Assembly (NCBI GenBank): GCA_944325035.1
Contig: CALUYM010000001.1
Span: 1 to 64,000, forward strand
Origin: an uncultured Anaeroplasmataceae bacterium
GTDB lineage: Bacteria > Bacillota_I > Bacilli_A > Acholeplasmatales > Anaeroplasmataceae
DNA: 64,000 bases
Direction: 5' to 3'
The notes below the pieces were generated by a model. It was not told the DNA's origin. It did no database searches and saw only the letters and a program-made list of their open reading frames with translations. Below are positions 34,682-43,431 of this stretch, one piece after another. The position numbers and the translations under genes are program-made. The first letter of the stretch is position 1. Every line of letters starts with the position of its first letter.

Positions 34682-35845
34682 ATGAAGAAAATCGCAATTA
34701 TAGGTGGTGGCGCATCGGGATTAATGGTTGCTAACTATTTAAGTCGAAATAAGGTAGATGCCAAAATTACTATTTTTGAACGAAATAAAGGTTTAGGTAG
34801 AAAAGTTTTAGCATCTGGTAATGGAAAATGTAATTTTATGAATTATAAGGCATTGCCATTTGATTATAATAACTATGATTTTATAAAAAAAATTTTTTCT
34901 AATTATCCAGTTGATACTATTTTAAATTATTTTCAAACATTAGGACTTATGTTTAAGTTTGATAGTGAAGGAAGAATGTATCCAATCAGCGATTCCAGTG
35001 AAACAATTTTGAATTTATTAACTGCTGATTTAAAAAATATCGAAATTCGTTTAAATGAAACAGTTATAGATTTAAAAAATAAAGAAGACAAGCTTATTTT
35101 AAACAATAATGAAGTTTTTGATTATGTTGTAATAGCAAGTGGTTCCAATGCAAGTATTGATTTAAAAAAAACAAAATCAACATACGAGTATTTAAAAAAT
35201 TTAAATTTAAAATTTAAAAATCCATTACCAGGTCTTGTTGGTTTTAAAGTTAAAAATAATATTAAAGAATTATCAGGATTTAGGACCAAAGCTATGGTTA
35301 ATTTATATATGGAAGATAATATAGTTAAACGTGAATTTGGTGAAGTAATTTTTAAAGATGATGGAATTAGTGGAATCTGTGTTATGGATTTATCACGATA
35401 TTTTGAAAAAGGCTTAGAATTTAGTATTGGACTAAATATGCTGCAGGCAAAAACTGAATTAGTTGAATCGATGACATTAAGAAAAAAACAAAATCCAGAC
35501 CCTAATTATTATTTAGCAGGAGCTTTTCATCCAAAAATGATTAAGTACTTGATTAAACAAGGAATTACTGATATTGAAAAAGCTGCTGATTTAATGCAAA
35601 ATTTCCGTTTAGAAATCGAAGATGTCTATGGAATGGAATTTGCACAAATCGCACTTGGTGGAATTTCAGTTGATGAAATTGACGATAAATTTTCTTTGAT
35701 AAAATATCCGAATATAATGGTTTCTGGTGAGGTACTTGACATAGATGGTAAATGTGGTGGATATAATTTACTTTTTGCTTTTTTAAGCGGATATATTGTA
35801 GCTAAAGCGTTAGAGGAAAAAATTAATGAAATATCAGATATGTAA
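34682..35845 (+). CDS. HI0933/BaiN-type FAD/NAD(P)-dependent oxidoreductase, 387 aa
   Basis: Flavoprotein. FAD-binding GGGASGLMVANYLSR at the N-terminus, LGRKVLASGNGKCNFMN, GRMYPISDSSETI, and the C-terminal GEVLDIDGKCGGYNLLFAFLSGYIVA closing the FAD site. The physiological substrate of this family is generally unknown; the BaiN name comes from a bile-acid reductase branch and should not be transferred on this evidence. It overlaps the next flavoprotein gene by 20 bases, so the two are likely translated together. Confidence 0.88.
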   Translation: MKKIAIIGGGASGLMVANYLSRNKVDAKITIFERNKGLGRKVLASGNGKCNFMNYKALPFDYNNYDFIKKIFSNYPVDTILNYFQTLGLMFKFDSEGRMYPISDSSETILNLLTADLKNIEIRLNETVIDLKNKEDKLILNNNEVFDYVVIASGSNASIDLKKTKSTYEYLKNLNLKFKNPLPGLVGFKVKNNIKELSGFRTKAMVNLYMEDNIVKREFGEVIFKDDGISGICVMDLSRYFEKGLEFSIGLNMLQAKTELVESMTLRKKQNPDPNYYLAGAFHPKMIKYLIKQGITDIEKAADLMQNFRLEIEDVYGMEFAQIALGGISVDEIDDKFSLIKYPNIMVSGEVLDIDGKCGGYNLLFAFLSGYIVAKALEEKINEISDM

Positions 35846-37373
35846 TTTTAAGATAAATATTGACCAAAAAAGTGATTTAGAAAGATTGTTTTTAAAAAAA
35901 TATCGACTAAATTTTAAAGATGTTAAGTCATTTATAATTCAAAAAGAAAGTATTGATGCGCGTGATAAATATAAGATAAATTTATCTTATAATCTTATAA
36001 TTGATACAGATAAAGTTCTAAAAGGCGTTAATGTTAAAGAGTTTTCTAAAGAACTACCAACTTTTACATATCCAAAATGGAATAAACAAAATCCTCCTGT
36101 GATTGTAGGTTTTGGTCCTGCCGGTATTTTTGCCGCCTTATATCTTTCAAGATGTAATGCAAAACCAATTATTGTAGAACGTGGCGGAGATATGGATACA
36201 CGAATTAAAGATGTTGAAAAATTTTTAAATGATAAAATTTTGAGTGAAAGTTCTAATATTCAATTTGGTGAAGGGGGAGCTGGAACCTTTTCTGATGGAA
36301 AACTTACCACTAATGCTAAAGACCCATTATTTAATTTTATTTTAGAAGAATTTGTTAAATATGGAGCACCGGAAGAAATTTTATATGCATCTTTACCTCA
36401 TATTGGTACAGATTATTTACGAAAAGTTATTAAATCAATGCGTAAAGATATGGAAAGTATGGGGGCAAAATTTTATTTTGAAACTACTTTTATAAATTTT
36501 GCAAAGTATAATGATGATATTTTAGTTAAAACTACAGCTGGTGAATTTAAAACTAATCATTTAATTTTGGGCTTAGGACATAGTGCTCGTGATACTTTTA
36601 AAATGTTATATAAAAATGATGTTATGTTAGAGCCAAAAAGTTTTTCGATCGGTGTTAGAATTGAACATAAACGTGAAAAAATAAATCAAATTCAATATGG
36701 AAATGCTGCTGAATTTTTACCAGCTGCAAGCTATAAACTGGCAGTTCATTTAAAAGATAGAAGTGTATATAGTTTTTGTATGTGTCCTGGTGGTGAAGTT
36801 ATGGCTTCTCAAAGTGAAAAAAATTCAATTGTTACTAATGGAATGAGTTATTTTCTAAGAGCTAAAGATAATTCCAACTCTGCTTTACTTGTAGGCATAA
36901 ACCCGTCTGATTATTATAAAGATAGTCCACTTGATGGAATGTATTTCCAAGAAGAATTTGAAAGAAAAGCCTTTAATGTTGCTAAAGATTATCGAGCTCC
37001 AGCGAATTTAGTTAAAGAATTTTTAGAAAATAAAATAGCAAATCAAGTCAGAAGTGTTAAGCCAAGTTATCCTCATGGGGTAGTATTTTGTGATTTAAAT
37101 CAAGTTTTACCAGATTATGTTGTCAGTTCATTGAAAGAAGCTTTACCTTTATTTGATAAAAAAATGCCGGGATTTAATGATCCGGATGCAGTTTTAACTG
37201 GCGTTGAAACACGTTCTTCATCTCCAATTCGTATAATTCGTGATAAGATGAGAATGTCCAATATCACAGGAATTTACCCAATTGGAGAAGGAGCAGGTTA
37301 TGCCGGTGGAATTATGACAGCTGCTTTAGATGGTTTAAAAACTGCTCTTTTGATAAGTGGAGAAAACGACTAA
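35826..37373 (+). CDS. NAD(P)/FAD-dependent dehydrogenase (COG2509-like), 515 aa
   Basis: Flavoprotein with an N-terminal extension (about 1-95), FAD Rossmann motif VGFGPAGIFAALYLSRC (about 96-112), SNIQFGEGGAGTFSDGKLTT (about 142-161), a middle substrate domain, and the C-terminal IYPIGEGAGYAGGIMTAALDGLKTA FAD contact. This architecture is typical of the uncharacterised FAD-dependent dehydrogenases common in anaerobic Bacillota. Tandem placement and overlap with the HI0933-type flavoprotein suggest a common pathway, which I cannot name. Confidence 0.85.
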   Translation: MKYQICNFKINIDQKSDLERLFLKKYRLNFKDVKSFIIQKESIDARDKYKINLSYNLIIDTDKVLKGVNVKEFSKELPTFTYPKWNKQNPPVIVGFGPAGIFAALYLSRCNAKPIIVERGGDMDTRIKDVEKFLNDKILSESSNIQFGEGGAGTFSDGKLTTNAKDPLFNFILEEFVKYGAPEEILYASLPHIGTDYLRKVIKSMRKDMESMGAKFYFETTFINFAKYNDDILVKTTAGEFKTNHLILGLGHSARDTFKMLYKNDVMLEPKSFSIGVRIEHKREKINQIQYGNAAEFLPAASYKLAVHLKDRSVYSFCMCPGGEVMASQSEKNSIVTNGMSYFLRAKDNSNSALLVGINPSDYYKDSPLDGMYFQEEFERKAFNVAKDYRAPANLVKEFLENKIANQVRSVKPSYPHGVVFCDLNQVLPDYVVSSLKEALPLFDKKMPGFNDPDAVLTGVETRSSSPIRIIRDKMRMSNITGIYPIGEGAGYAGGIMTAALDGLKTALLISGEND

Positions 37374-37375
37374 TG

Positions 37376-37404
37376 TTGAAAACTTTAGTATAAAATGATA
37401 GAAT
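37376..37404 (+). promoter_or_regulatory. Promoter of the glycosyltransferase gene
   Basis: TTGAAA (37376-37381), 17-bp spacer, extended TGA-TAGAAT (37399-37404). Confidence 0.65.
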
Positions 37405-37436
37405 AAACGTATAATTAAGAATTGGAGTTCAAACAT

Positions 37437-38564
37437 ATGATTATAACATTAGTCATCGATCAATACGGTGAAGATAATAATGGAACTACTATGACTTGTC
37501 GAAGATTATCACAAGTTTTAAGAGAACATGGCCATCATGTTAGAATTTTGGCTGGAGAATGTTCTGGTGATGAAGAGTTATTTGAAACAGGATATTGTAA
37601 GTTACCCATTGTATATCAAGTGTGTCGTTCTCAAGGAATGGTTTTAGCGAAAGCTAAAATGGATACTATAAAAAAAGCATGTGATGGTGCCGATGTTGTC
37701 CATTTTCTTTTACCATTTAAGTTAGCACGTAAGACAAAAGAATATTGCGATAAAATGGGAATTCCGACAGTAGCTGCGTTTCATTGTCAACCTGAAAATA
37801 TTACATCAACACTTCATTTAGGGAAGTCTAAATTAGCTAATGATTATCTATATTCACGCTTTAAAAAGTTTTATGATAAATTTAGTGATGTTCATACACC
37901 TTCTAATATGATGAAGGAACAATTGATGATTCACGGTTATAAAGCTCAAATTCATTCTATTTCAAATGGAGTAAGCTCTTTTTTTAAACCAAAGCATGTA
38001 GAAAAACCTGAAAATTTAAAAGATAAGTATATAATTTTAATGATTGGTCGCTATTCAATTGAAAAACGTCAAGATTTAATTATAGAGGCTGTTAAAAAAT
38101 CTAAATATGAAAAAGATATTCAAATAATTTTAGCCGGCAAAGGTCCATGGAAAAATTATTTATTAGAAAAGAGTAGTAGCTTAACAAACCCAGTTGTGTT
38201 TGGCTTTTATACACCAGATGAGTTACTAGATGTGATTAATTACTCAGATTTGTATATTCATTCTAGTGATGCTGAAAGTGAAGCTATAAGTTGTATCGAA
38301 GCTTTTTCATGTGGCAAAGTACCTATTATTTCTGATTCTCCTTTAGTTGCTACTAATCAATTTGCATTAGATGAAAATTGCTTATTTAAAAATGGTAATA
38401 GTGATTCTTTAAAAGAAAAAATTGATTTTTTTATTGAGAATGAAGATTTAAAAAATGAACTCTCAAAAAAATATATCGAATATGGTAAGGAATTTCAACT
38501 TGATGCATGTGTATCACGACTAGAAGAGATATTTATAAAAGTTATTAACACTGCAAATAAATAA
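37437..38564 (+). CDS. GT4-family glycosyltransferase, 375 aa
   Basis: GT-B fold retaining glycosyltransferase. The N-terminal domain starts MIITLVIDQYGEDNNGTTMTCRRLSQVLREHGHHVRILAG. The C-terminal domain has the donor-binding region IILMIGRYSIEKRQDLIIEAV and the family Glu motif HSSDAESEAISCIEAFSCGKVPI. Related proteins glucosylate diacylglycerol or other membrane lipids, or act in cell-surface glycan synthesis; the acceptor is not evident. The ATG at 37437 is preferred over an in-frame TTG at 37422 because GGAG (37424-37427) lies between them. Followed after 28 bases by a small unknown gene. Confidence 0.87.
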   Translation: MIITLVIDQYGEDNNGTTMTCRRLSQVLREHGHHVRILAGECSGDEELFETGYCKLPIVYQVCRSQGMVLAKAKMDTIKKACDGADVVHFLLPFKLARKTKEYCDKMGIPTVAAFHCQPENITSTLHLGKSKLANDYLYSRFKKFYDKFSDVHTPSNMMKEQLMIHGYKAQIHSISNGVSSFFKPKHVEKPENLKDKYIILMIGRYSIEKRQDLIIEAVKKSKYEKDIQIILAGKGPWKNYLLEKSSSLTNPVVFGFYTPDELLDVINYSDLYIHSSDAESEAISCIEAFSCGKVPIISDSPLVATNQFALDENCLFKNGNSDSLKEKIDFFIENEDLKNELSKKYIEYGKEFQLDACVSRLEEIFIKVINTANK

Positions 38565-38592
38565 TAAAAAATTAGATTTATGAGGTGATTTT

Positions 38593-38955
38593 ATGAAACC
38601 AATCAAAGAATTTAGAATTGATGCTGCTTGTGTTCCTTTAATTTCAGAACATTTAATTATTCATAGATCAGGAGATGTAGAAATTATTAAAAATACAAAC
38701 ATTAAACTGACTAAAATCGGTAAGAAAACAAAATTTTTTAAAGATTTAGACAGCGCTTTGACTTTAGATTTTAAAATGATGAATCGGTATATTCAAACAC
38801 CTAATTACTATCATATTTCTGTTATTTATGAAGATGATACTGAAGAAAGCCACTTTTATATAGATAATCTTCAAGCAAACAATCAACTTTCATTAAGAAG
38901 TGTTTTAATGAATTATATTGACAAAGATTTATTAATTAAAGCTGTAACAGATTAA
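38593..38955 (+). CDS. Hypothetical protein, 120 aa
   Basis: Not recognised. Mixed alpha/beta composition, no signal peptide, no membrane segment, no Cys-based motif. The middle (KKTKFFKDLDSALTLDFKMMNRYIQTPNYYHISVIYEDDTEESHFYIDNL) suggests alternating strands. SD GAGGTG before the ATG is good, so it is a real gene, probably in the same transcript as the glycosyltransferase 28 bases upstream. Confidence 0.6.
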   Translation: MKPIKEFRIDAACVPLISEHLIIHRSGDVEIIKNTNIKLTKIGKKTKFFKDLDSALTLDFKMMNRYIQTPNYYHISVIYEDDTEESHFYIDNLQANNQLSLRSVLMNYIDKDLLIKAVTD

Positions 38956-38961
38956 AAGAAA

Positions 38962-39018
38962 ACCTATAAAGCTGATCCATTTAATTATGTAGATTTTGCT
39001 TTGTAGTTTTTTTTTGAG
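38962..39018 (+). terminator. Probable terminator
   Basis: AAAACCTATAAAGC pairs imperfectly with GCTTTGTAGTTTT and is followed by a run of nine T. The stem has two mismatches and a long loop. Its CCTATAAAG half resembles the hairpins at 9368 and 14404. Confidence 0.55.
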
Positions 39019-39175
39019 CAAAAAAGTAACTATTACTATGTTTAATGAATAATATATCTTATTAGTCTATTATGGTTTCAGATAAATACAATGATTTTAA
39101 ATGTTTTTTTAAGCACTGTATTAGTGCTTTTTTAAGTTTTAATATTAACTTTGCTAAATTATGGGCGCATTAAAT

Positions 39176-39203
39176 TTGCATTTATATTTTATTGTGCTAT
39201 AAT
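39176..39203 (+). promoter_or_regulatory. Promoter of the superoxide reductase-dps pair
   Basis: TTGCAT (39176-39181), 16-bp spacer, extended TGC-TATAAT (39198-39203). Confidence 0.8.
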
Positions 39204-39245
39204 GAGAGTGTAGATGAAAATATCACAAGAAGGAGTCTTGATAAT

Positions 39246-39614
39246 ATGAATTTTTATTTAGATTTAGAAAGTAAAGATATTCTAGTATCATTAAATTCTA
39301 ATAGTTCTTTAGAAGGAAAAGAAGGGTTTAAAGCTTTAAAAGCAAATTCAGTAGATGCTGCAAAAGAAAAGCATGTTCCTGTTGTAGAAGTGAATGGTGA
39401 TGAAGTTAAAGTTACTGTTGGTTCAGTGCTTCACCCAATGACACCTGAACACTACATTACTCACATTGTTCTTGAAACAACTAAGGGATACCAAGTTAAG
39501 GCCTTAACACCAGGTCAAGAACCAGTTGCAATATTTAAATTATGTAGTTGTGAAAAAGCTGTAGCTGCATATGAATACTGTAATTTACATGGCCTATGGG
39601 TGGCAAATATTTAA
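39246..39614 (+). CDS. Superoxide reductase (desulfoferrodoxin/neelaredoxin type), 122 aa
   Basis: Reduces superoxide to peroxide at a square-pyramidal Fe(His4Cys) centre. The expected ligands are all visible: H43 (KHVPVVE), H63 (LHPM), H69 (EHYI), C112 and H115 (EYCNLHGLW). The N-terminal desulforedoxin Cys4 site is absent although the N-terminal extension remains, so it is a one-iron form. The ATG at 39246 has AAGGAG 12 bases upstream; a longer frame from 39192 has no SD. The dps gene follows 29 bases later, so the pair forms an oxidative-stress operon. Confidence 0.9.
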   Translation: MNFYLDLESKDILVSLNSNSSLEGKEGFKALKANSVDAAKEKHVPVVEVNGDEVKVTVGSVLHPMTPEHYITHIVLETTKGYQVKALTPGQEPVAIFKLCSCEKAVAAYEYCNLHGLWVANI

Positions 39615-39643
39615 TTAAATTTTATAAAGAGAGGAAGATAAAT

Positions 39644-40084
39644 ATGAAAAAAGAATTAGTTTCAAAAATGAATGCGTATATCGCTAATGTTGGAGTTGAA
39701 TTTGTTAAATTACACAATCTTCATTGGAATATTGTTGGTAAACAATTCAAATCAGTTCATGAATACTTAGAAGTATTATATGATGCAATGGCAGAAGAAT
39801 TAGATAGTGTTGCAGAAATTTTAAAAATGAATGGCGAAATGCCTCTTGCATCTTTAGCTTCTTACTTAGAAGTTGCTTCAATTAAAGAACTAGAATCTGT
39901 AGATATATCAGTAAATGACGCTTTACAAATTGTTCTTGCTGATATGAAAGAACTTAGAAGTCAAGTTTTAGATATTAGAGCTTTAGCAAGCGAAGAAGAT
40001 CAATTTGCTGTTTCTAATGCAATGGAAGATGCAGCAGGTCAATATGATAAGAATATTTGGTTCATTGAATCAACATTAAAATAA
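39644..40084 (+). CDS. dps: Dps-type ferritin-like DNA-protection protein, 146 aa
   Basis: Dodecameric mini-ferritin that oxidises and stores iron using peroxide. The ferroxidase motif KLHNLHWNIVGKQFKSVHEYLEVLYDAMAEELDSVAE (about 22-60) has the paired His and acidic residues. The four-helix pattern continues to DKNIWFIESTLK. The ATG at 39644 follows GAGAGGAAG; upstream in-frame codons overlap the preceding gene and have no SD. It follows superoxide reductase, which produces peroxide that Dps consumes. Confidence 0.93.
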   Translation: MKKELVSKMNAYIANVGVEFVKLHNLHWNIVGKQFKSVHEYLEVLYDAMAEELDSVAEILKMNGEMPLASLASYLEVASIKELESVDISVNDALQIVLADMKELRSQVLDIRALASEEDQFAVSNAMEDAAGQYDKNIWFIESTLK

Positions 40085-40098
40085 TTATTTAAATTATT

Positions 40099-40126
40099 AA
40101 AACGATAGCACTAGCTATCGTTTTTT
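40099..40126 (+). terminator. Terminator of the superoxide reductase-dps operon
   Basis: AAAACGATAG/CTATCGTTTT perfect 10-bp stem (40099-40108 with 40115-40124), then T. Confidence 0.92.
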
Positions 40127-40166
40127 GTATATTATCAAAAATAATGCTAAAACTAAGAGATATACT

Positions 40167-40194
40167 TTGATATAAATCAAATATAGAGTATAAT
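40167..40194 (+). promoter_or_regulatory. Promoter of the M16C peptidase gene
   Basis: TTGATA (40167-40172), 16-bp spacer, TATAAT (40189-40194). Confidence 0.8.
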
Positions 40195-40221
40195 TAGCAT
40201 AATTGATGAAAGGAGTTAACT

Positions 40222-43089
40222 ATGATGAAAAAATATACTTTAGTTAAAGAACAAAATTTGAGTGACTTAAATGCAGTAGGAAAACTTTTAATTCATAACA
40301 AATCAGGAGCTCGAATTTTATTAATTGAAAATGAAGATAATAATAAGGTATTTTCAGTTACATTTAAGACTACGCCCATTGATGATTCAGGTCTTAGTCA
40401 TATTCTAGAACATTCAGTATTATGTGGTTCTGAAAAATATCCTTTAAAAGAGCCATTCGTTGAATTAATTAAAGGGAGTTTAAATACTTTTTTAAATGCA
40501 TTTACTTTCGCCGATAAAACTATGTATCCAGTTGCCAGTCAAAATGATCAAGATTTCAAAAACTTAATGTCAGTTTACATGGATGCAGTTTTCAATCCAT
40601 TAATCTACAATAAAGAAGAAATCTTTTTACAAGAAGGTTGGCGTTACGAATTATCCTCTGAAGGTGTACTTACTTATAATGGAGTTGTTTACAATGAAAT
40701 GAAGGGGGCTTTATCAAGTCCTGATGATGTTTTAGCAAATGCAATTTCTAGAGCTCTATATCCTGATAATGCATATCGTTTTGTATCAGGTGGTGATCCA
40801 AAATCAATTCCAAATTTAAGTTATGAATCATTCTTAGATTTCCATCAAAAGTTATATCATCCTGCTAACTCGTATATTTTCTTATATGGAAATTTTAATG
40901 AAGAAGAAAGATTAAATTGGTTAGATGACGCTTACTTAAGTAAATATGAAAAAATAGAAATAGATACCGATATTGAATATCAAAAACCATTTAGTAAACC
41001 AATTTATTATCAGGAAGAGTATCCAATCCCTTCAGATGATGATAAAACCGAAAAATATTATTATTCATATAATGTTTGTTTTAATGATACACTTGATGTA
41101 AAAACATCATTGGCTTTAGATATGTTGATTAATAATTTATTTAATATTCCTGGGGCTCCTGTTAAAGAAGCTGTTATAAAACAAGGACTTGGAGCAGATA
41201 TGTATGCCACATATCGCAATGATTATCAACAACCGATGATTAATATAGTTTTAATGGGGGCTAAGGAAAACGATGAAGAAAAATTCATTGAAATAATTGA
41301 TTCCACTTTAAAACAAATTGTTAAATATGGAGTTGATAAGAATGCAATTATTGCAGCAATCAATTTTGACGAATTCAAATTAAGAGAAGCCAAATATTCT
41401 ATTCCTAAAGGAATTATTTATAATATAACTGCATTTACTAGTTGGTTGTATGATGAAAATGAACCATTTTTATATTTAGATGTATTAAAATACTATAAAG
41501 AATTTAAAGGACATTTAAATACCAACTATTATGAAAAATTAATTGAAGACGCTTTTATTAATAATAACCACAAGGCATATGTAAGCTTAATTCCATCTAA
41601 AACAAAATCTGAAGAAGATAGACAAATATTAGAAGAAAAACTTCGCCATATAAAAGAAAATATGACGGAAGAAGAGCTTACGATTCTTAAACATAAAAAT
41701 ATAAAATTGAAATTATATCAAGAAAGTGTTGATAATGAAGAAGTTATAAACACTTTACCTAAATTAAATCTAAATGATATTGAACGAACATATCCTCAAG
41801 GCAATACAATTTGTAAAATGGTAAATGGAATTCCTTTTTATGTATCAGATTATAATACGAATGATATTTTGTATGTTAAATATATGTTTGATATTACTAA
41901 GATGAATGAAGAAGAATCAAAAAACTTGAAACTATTAATTAATTTATTGGGTTATATGTCAACCAATAAATATACCTATGGTGAGATATTTACTAAACAA
42001 AAATTATTATCAGGTGGTATGTCTATTTTAATTGATACACTTAATTTAAAAGATGGTAGCTTTAAAAATTATTTAACCGTTAAATTTTCAGCATTAGAAG
42101 AAAATGTATCAGCGATTAATGAATTGCTTGAAAACATCTTATTTAATACTAAATTTGAAGATAAGGTTCGTTTAAAAGAAATTTTAAACGAATATAAGCA
42201 ATATTTAGATATGGACGTTATAAATTCAGGTAACGTTTATGCCGCGCGTTATGCTTTTGCACAAATCTCTAAAGAAGGTTATTTTAAAGAGCTAACAAGT
42301 GGTGTTACATTTAAAGAGTTTATTAATGAATGTTTAAATGAAAATTTAGATGATTTAATAAAAAAATTAAAAGAAATTAATCAAAAAGTGTTTGGTAAAG
42401 ATAATTTAATTGTTCATATTACTAGTAATTTAAAAGACGTAATAGAGAAAAATAATTTTATTTCATGCTTACCAGAACATGCTAAATTAAATAATGAATT
42501 AGAATTTGTTTCTAAAAATAAAAATATTGGCTTATGCGCACCGGTAGATATTAATTTCGTAGCGTTAATTGGTAAATATGGAATTGAAAATAAAAATGGC
42601 AGTTTAAGAGTGATTCAAAATGCTATCTCTAATTCATATTTGTGGCAAGAAGTCAGAGTAAAAGGTGGTGCATATGGTGCCGGAATTAACTTCACTCCAA
42701 ATGGTTATTTCATGTTTACAAGTTTTAGAGATAAGAATATTAAAGAAACAATTGATGCCTATAAACATACAGTAGAATTCCTTGAAAATTACAATCCAAC
42801 TAAAGATGAACTTGATAAAGTAAAAATTGGAGCTATTGGAATTTTAGATACACCACTTCATCAAGAATTACAGGGACAAAGAGATCTGATTCAGATATTA
42901 TCTGGCATTACCTATGAAGAAATTATAGAAAATAGAGAAAAATTATTAGATACTTCTTTAGATGATTTTAAAGCCTTAGCACAAATTCTAAAAGAAGCTT
43001 TAGAAAAAAGCGTTTATGCAGTTATTGGTAGTAATGATGCAATTCAAAAAAATAAATCATTATTCAATGATGTAATAAAGGTAAAGTAA
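40222..43089 (+). CDS. M16C (presequence protease-like) zinc metallopeptidase, 955 aa
   Basis: Large two-halved pitrilysin-type peptidase related to PreP and falcilysin, degrading small peptides in a closed chamber. The inverted zinc motif HxxEH is H60-I-L-E63-H64, within GLSHILEHSVLCGSEKYPLKEPFVELIKGSLNTFLNAFTF. A distal Glu lies in NEMKGALSSPDD. The C-terminal half includes the R/Y motif region VRVKGGAYGAG (about 813). Length is typical for this subfamily (about 970). No signal peptide, so it acts in the cytoplasm. Its own promoter and terminator flank it. Confidence 0.92.
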   Translation: MMKKYTLVKEQNLSDLNAVGKLLIHNKSGARILLIENEDNNKVFSVTFKTTPIDDSGLSHILEHSVLCGSEKYPLKEPFVELIKGSLNTFLNAFTFADKTMYPVASQNDQDFKNLMSVYMDAVFNPLIYNKEEIFLQEGWRYELSSEGVLTYNGVVYNEMKGALSSPDDVLANAISRALYPDNAYRFVSGGDPKSIPNLSYESFLDFHQKLYHPANSYIFLYGNFNEEERLNWLDDAYLSKYEKIEIDTDIEYQKPFSKPIYYQEEYPIPSDDDKTEKYYYSYNVCFNDTLDVKTSLALDMLINNLFNIPGAPVKEAVIKQGLGADMYATYRNDYQQPMINIVLMGAKENDEEKFIEIIDSTLKQIVKYGVDKNAIIAAINFDEFKLREAKYSIPKGIIYNITAFTSWLYDENEPFLYLDVLKYYKEFKGHLNTNYYEKLIEDAFINNNHKAYVSLIPSKTKSEEDRQILEEKLRHIKENMTEEELTILKHKNIKLKLYQESVDNEEVINTLPKLNLNDIERTYPQGNTICKMVNGIPFYVSDYNTNDILYVKYMFDITKMNEEESKNLKLLINLLGYMSTNKYTYGEIFTKQKLLSGGMSILIDTLNLKDGSFKNYLTVKFSALEENVSAINELLENILFNTKFEDKVRLKEILNEYKQYLDMDVINSGNVYAARYAFAQISKEGYFKELTSGVTFKEFINECLNENLDDLIKKLKEINQKVFGKDNLIVHITSNLKDVIEKNNFISCLPEHAKLNNELEFVSKNKNIGLCAPVDINFVALIGKYGIENKNGSLRVIQNAISNSYLWQEVRVKGGAYGAGINFTPNGYFMFTSFRDKNIKETIDAYKHTVEFLENYNPTKDELDKVKIGAIGILDTPLHQELQGQRDLIQILSGITYEEIIENREKLLDTSLDDFKALAQILKEALEKSVYAVIGSNDAIQKNKSLFNDVIKVK

Positions 43090-43093
43090 GATT

Positions 43094-43125
43094 AAAGACA
43101 AGATAAAAAAACTTGTCTTTTTTTT
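43094..43125 (+). terminator. Terminator of the M16C peptidase gene
   Basis: AAAGACAAG/CTTGTCTTT perfect 9-bp stem (43094-43102 with 43112-43120), then eight T. Confidence 0.9.
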
Positions 43126-43171
43126 ATTTGTTAGTTGACAAAATAATAAAAAAAGAATAAACTATAAACAG

Positions 43172-43189
43172 TTAGTTAGTGCTAACTAA
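43172..43189 (+). promoter_or_regulatory. DtxR-type operator palindrome (distal)
   Basis: TTAGTTAG-TG-CTAACTAA has 8-bp perfect arms with a 2-base centre. It resembles the DtxR/IdeR consensus (TTAGGTTAGSCTAACCTAA) with A/T-shifted arms. It lies 243 bases upstream of feoA. A half-site copy (TAGTTAGTGC) is at 43319-43328, and a spaced version overlaps the transcript start at 43391. Confidence 0.55.
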
Positions 43190-43217
43190 TTAGATGAATA
43201 AATAATGTTTATCTAAA

Positions 43218-43314
43218 CTAAATAATGAAGCTTTCTCTTTTAGGTCTACATTAAAAATTTCTTGGCTATAAATAATTCAAAGACCTTGCTTCATGAAAAC
43301 TATATATTATTTAG
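43218..43314 (+). other. Possible structured RNA or long dyad upstream of feoA
   Basis: CTAAATAAT (43218-43226) can pair with ATTATTTAG (43306-43314), ATGAAGC (43225-43231) with GCTTCAT (43288-43294), and AGGTC (43242-43246) with GACCT (43282-43286). The pairings nest, with an 11-base bulge. No known family recognised; it lies upstream of the feoAB promoter, so it would not be in the feo mRNA. It could be a separate small RNA on either strand or an operator scaffold. Confidence 0.3.
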
Positions 43315-43344
43315 CTTGTAGTTAGTGCTTTAAACTTTTTAAGT

Positions 43345-43380
43345 TATACGTCTTGACATTAAAACGACAAGACGTATAAT
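43345..43380 (+). promoter_or_regulatory. Consensus feoAB promoter inside an 11-bp inverted repeat
   Basis: TTGACA (43353-43358), 16-bp spacer, TATAAT (43375-43380): perfect sigma-A hexamers. TATACGTCTTG (43345-43355) and CAAGACGTATA (43368-43378) form perfect 11-bp arms that cover both hexamers, so a dimeric repressor bound there would block RNA polymerase. Confidence 0.75.
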
Positions 43381-43390
43381 TTAAATAATA

Positions 43391-43408
43391 AGTTAGAAAA
43401 TGCTAACT
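43391..43408 (+). promoter_or_regulatory. DtxR-like operator at the feoAB transcript start
   Basis: AGTTAG-AAAATG-CTAACT, 6-bp arms with a 6-base centre, sits about 10 bases past the -10 and shares the GTTAG/CTAAC core with the palindrome at 43172. Iron-dependent repression of ferrous uptake is the natural reading. Confidence 0.5.
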
Positions 43409-43431
43409 ATTTTTATTTGAAGGAAGGTTAT

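Noticed and set aside
37422..37436. TTG start of the glycosyltransferase
   Set aside because: It overlaps the SD (GGAG) that serves the ATG at 37437.
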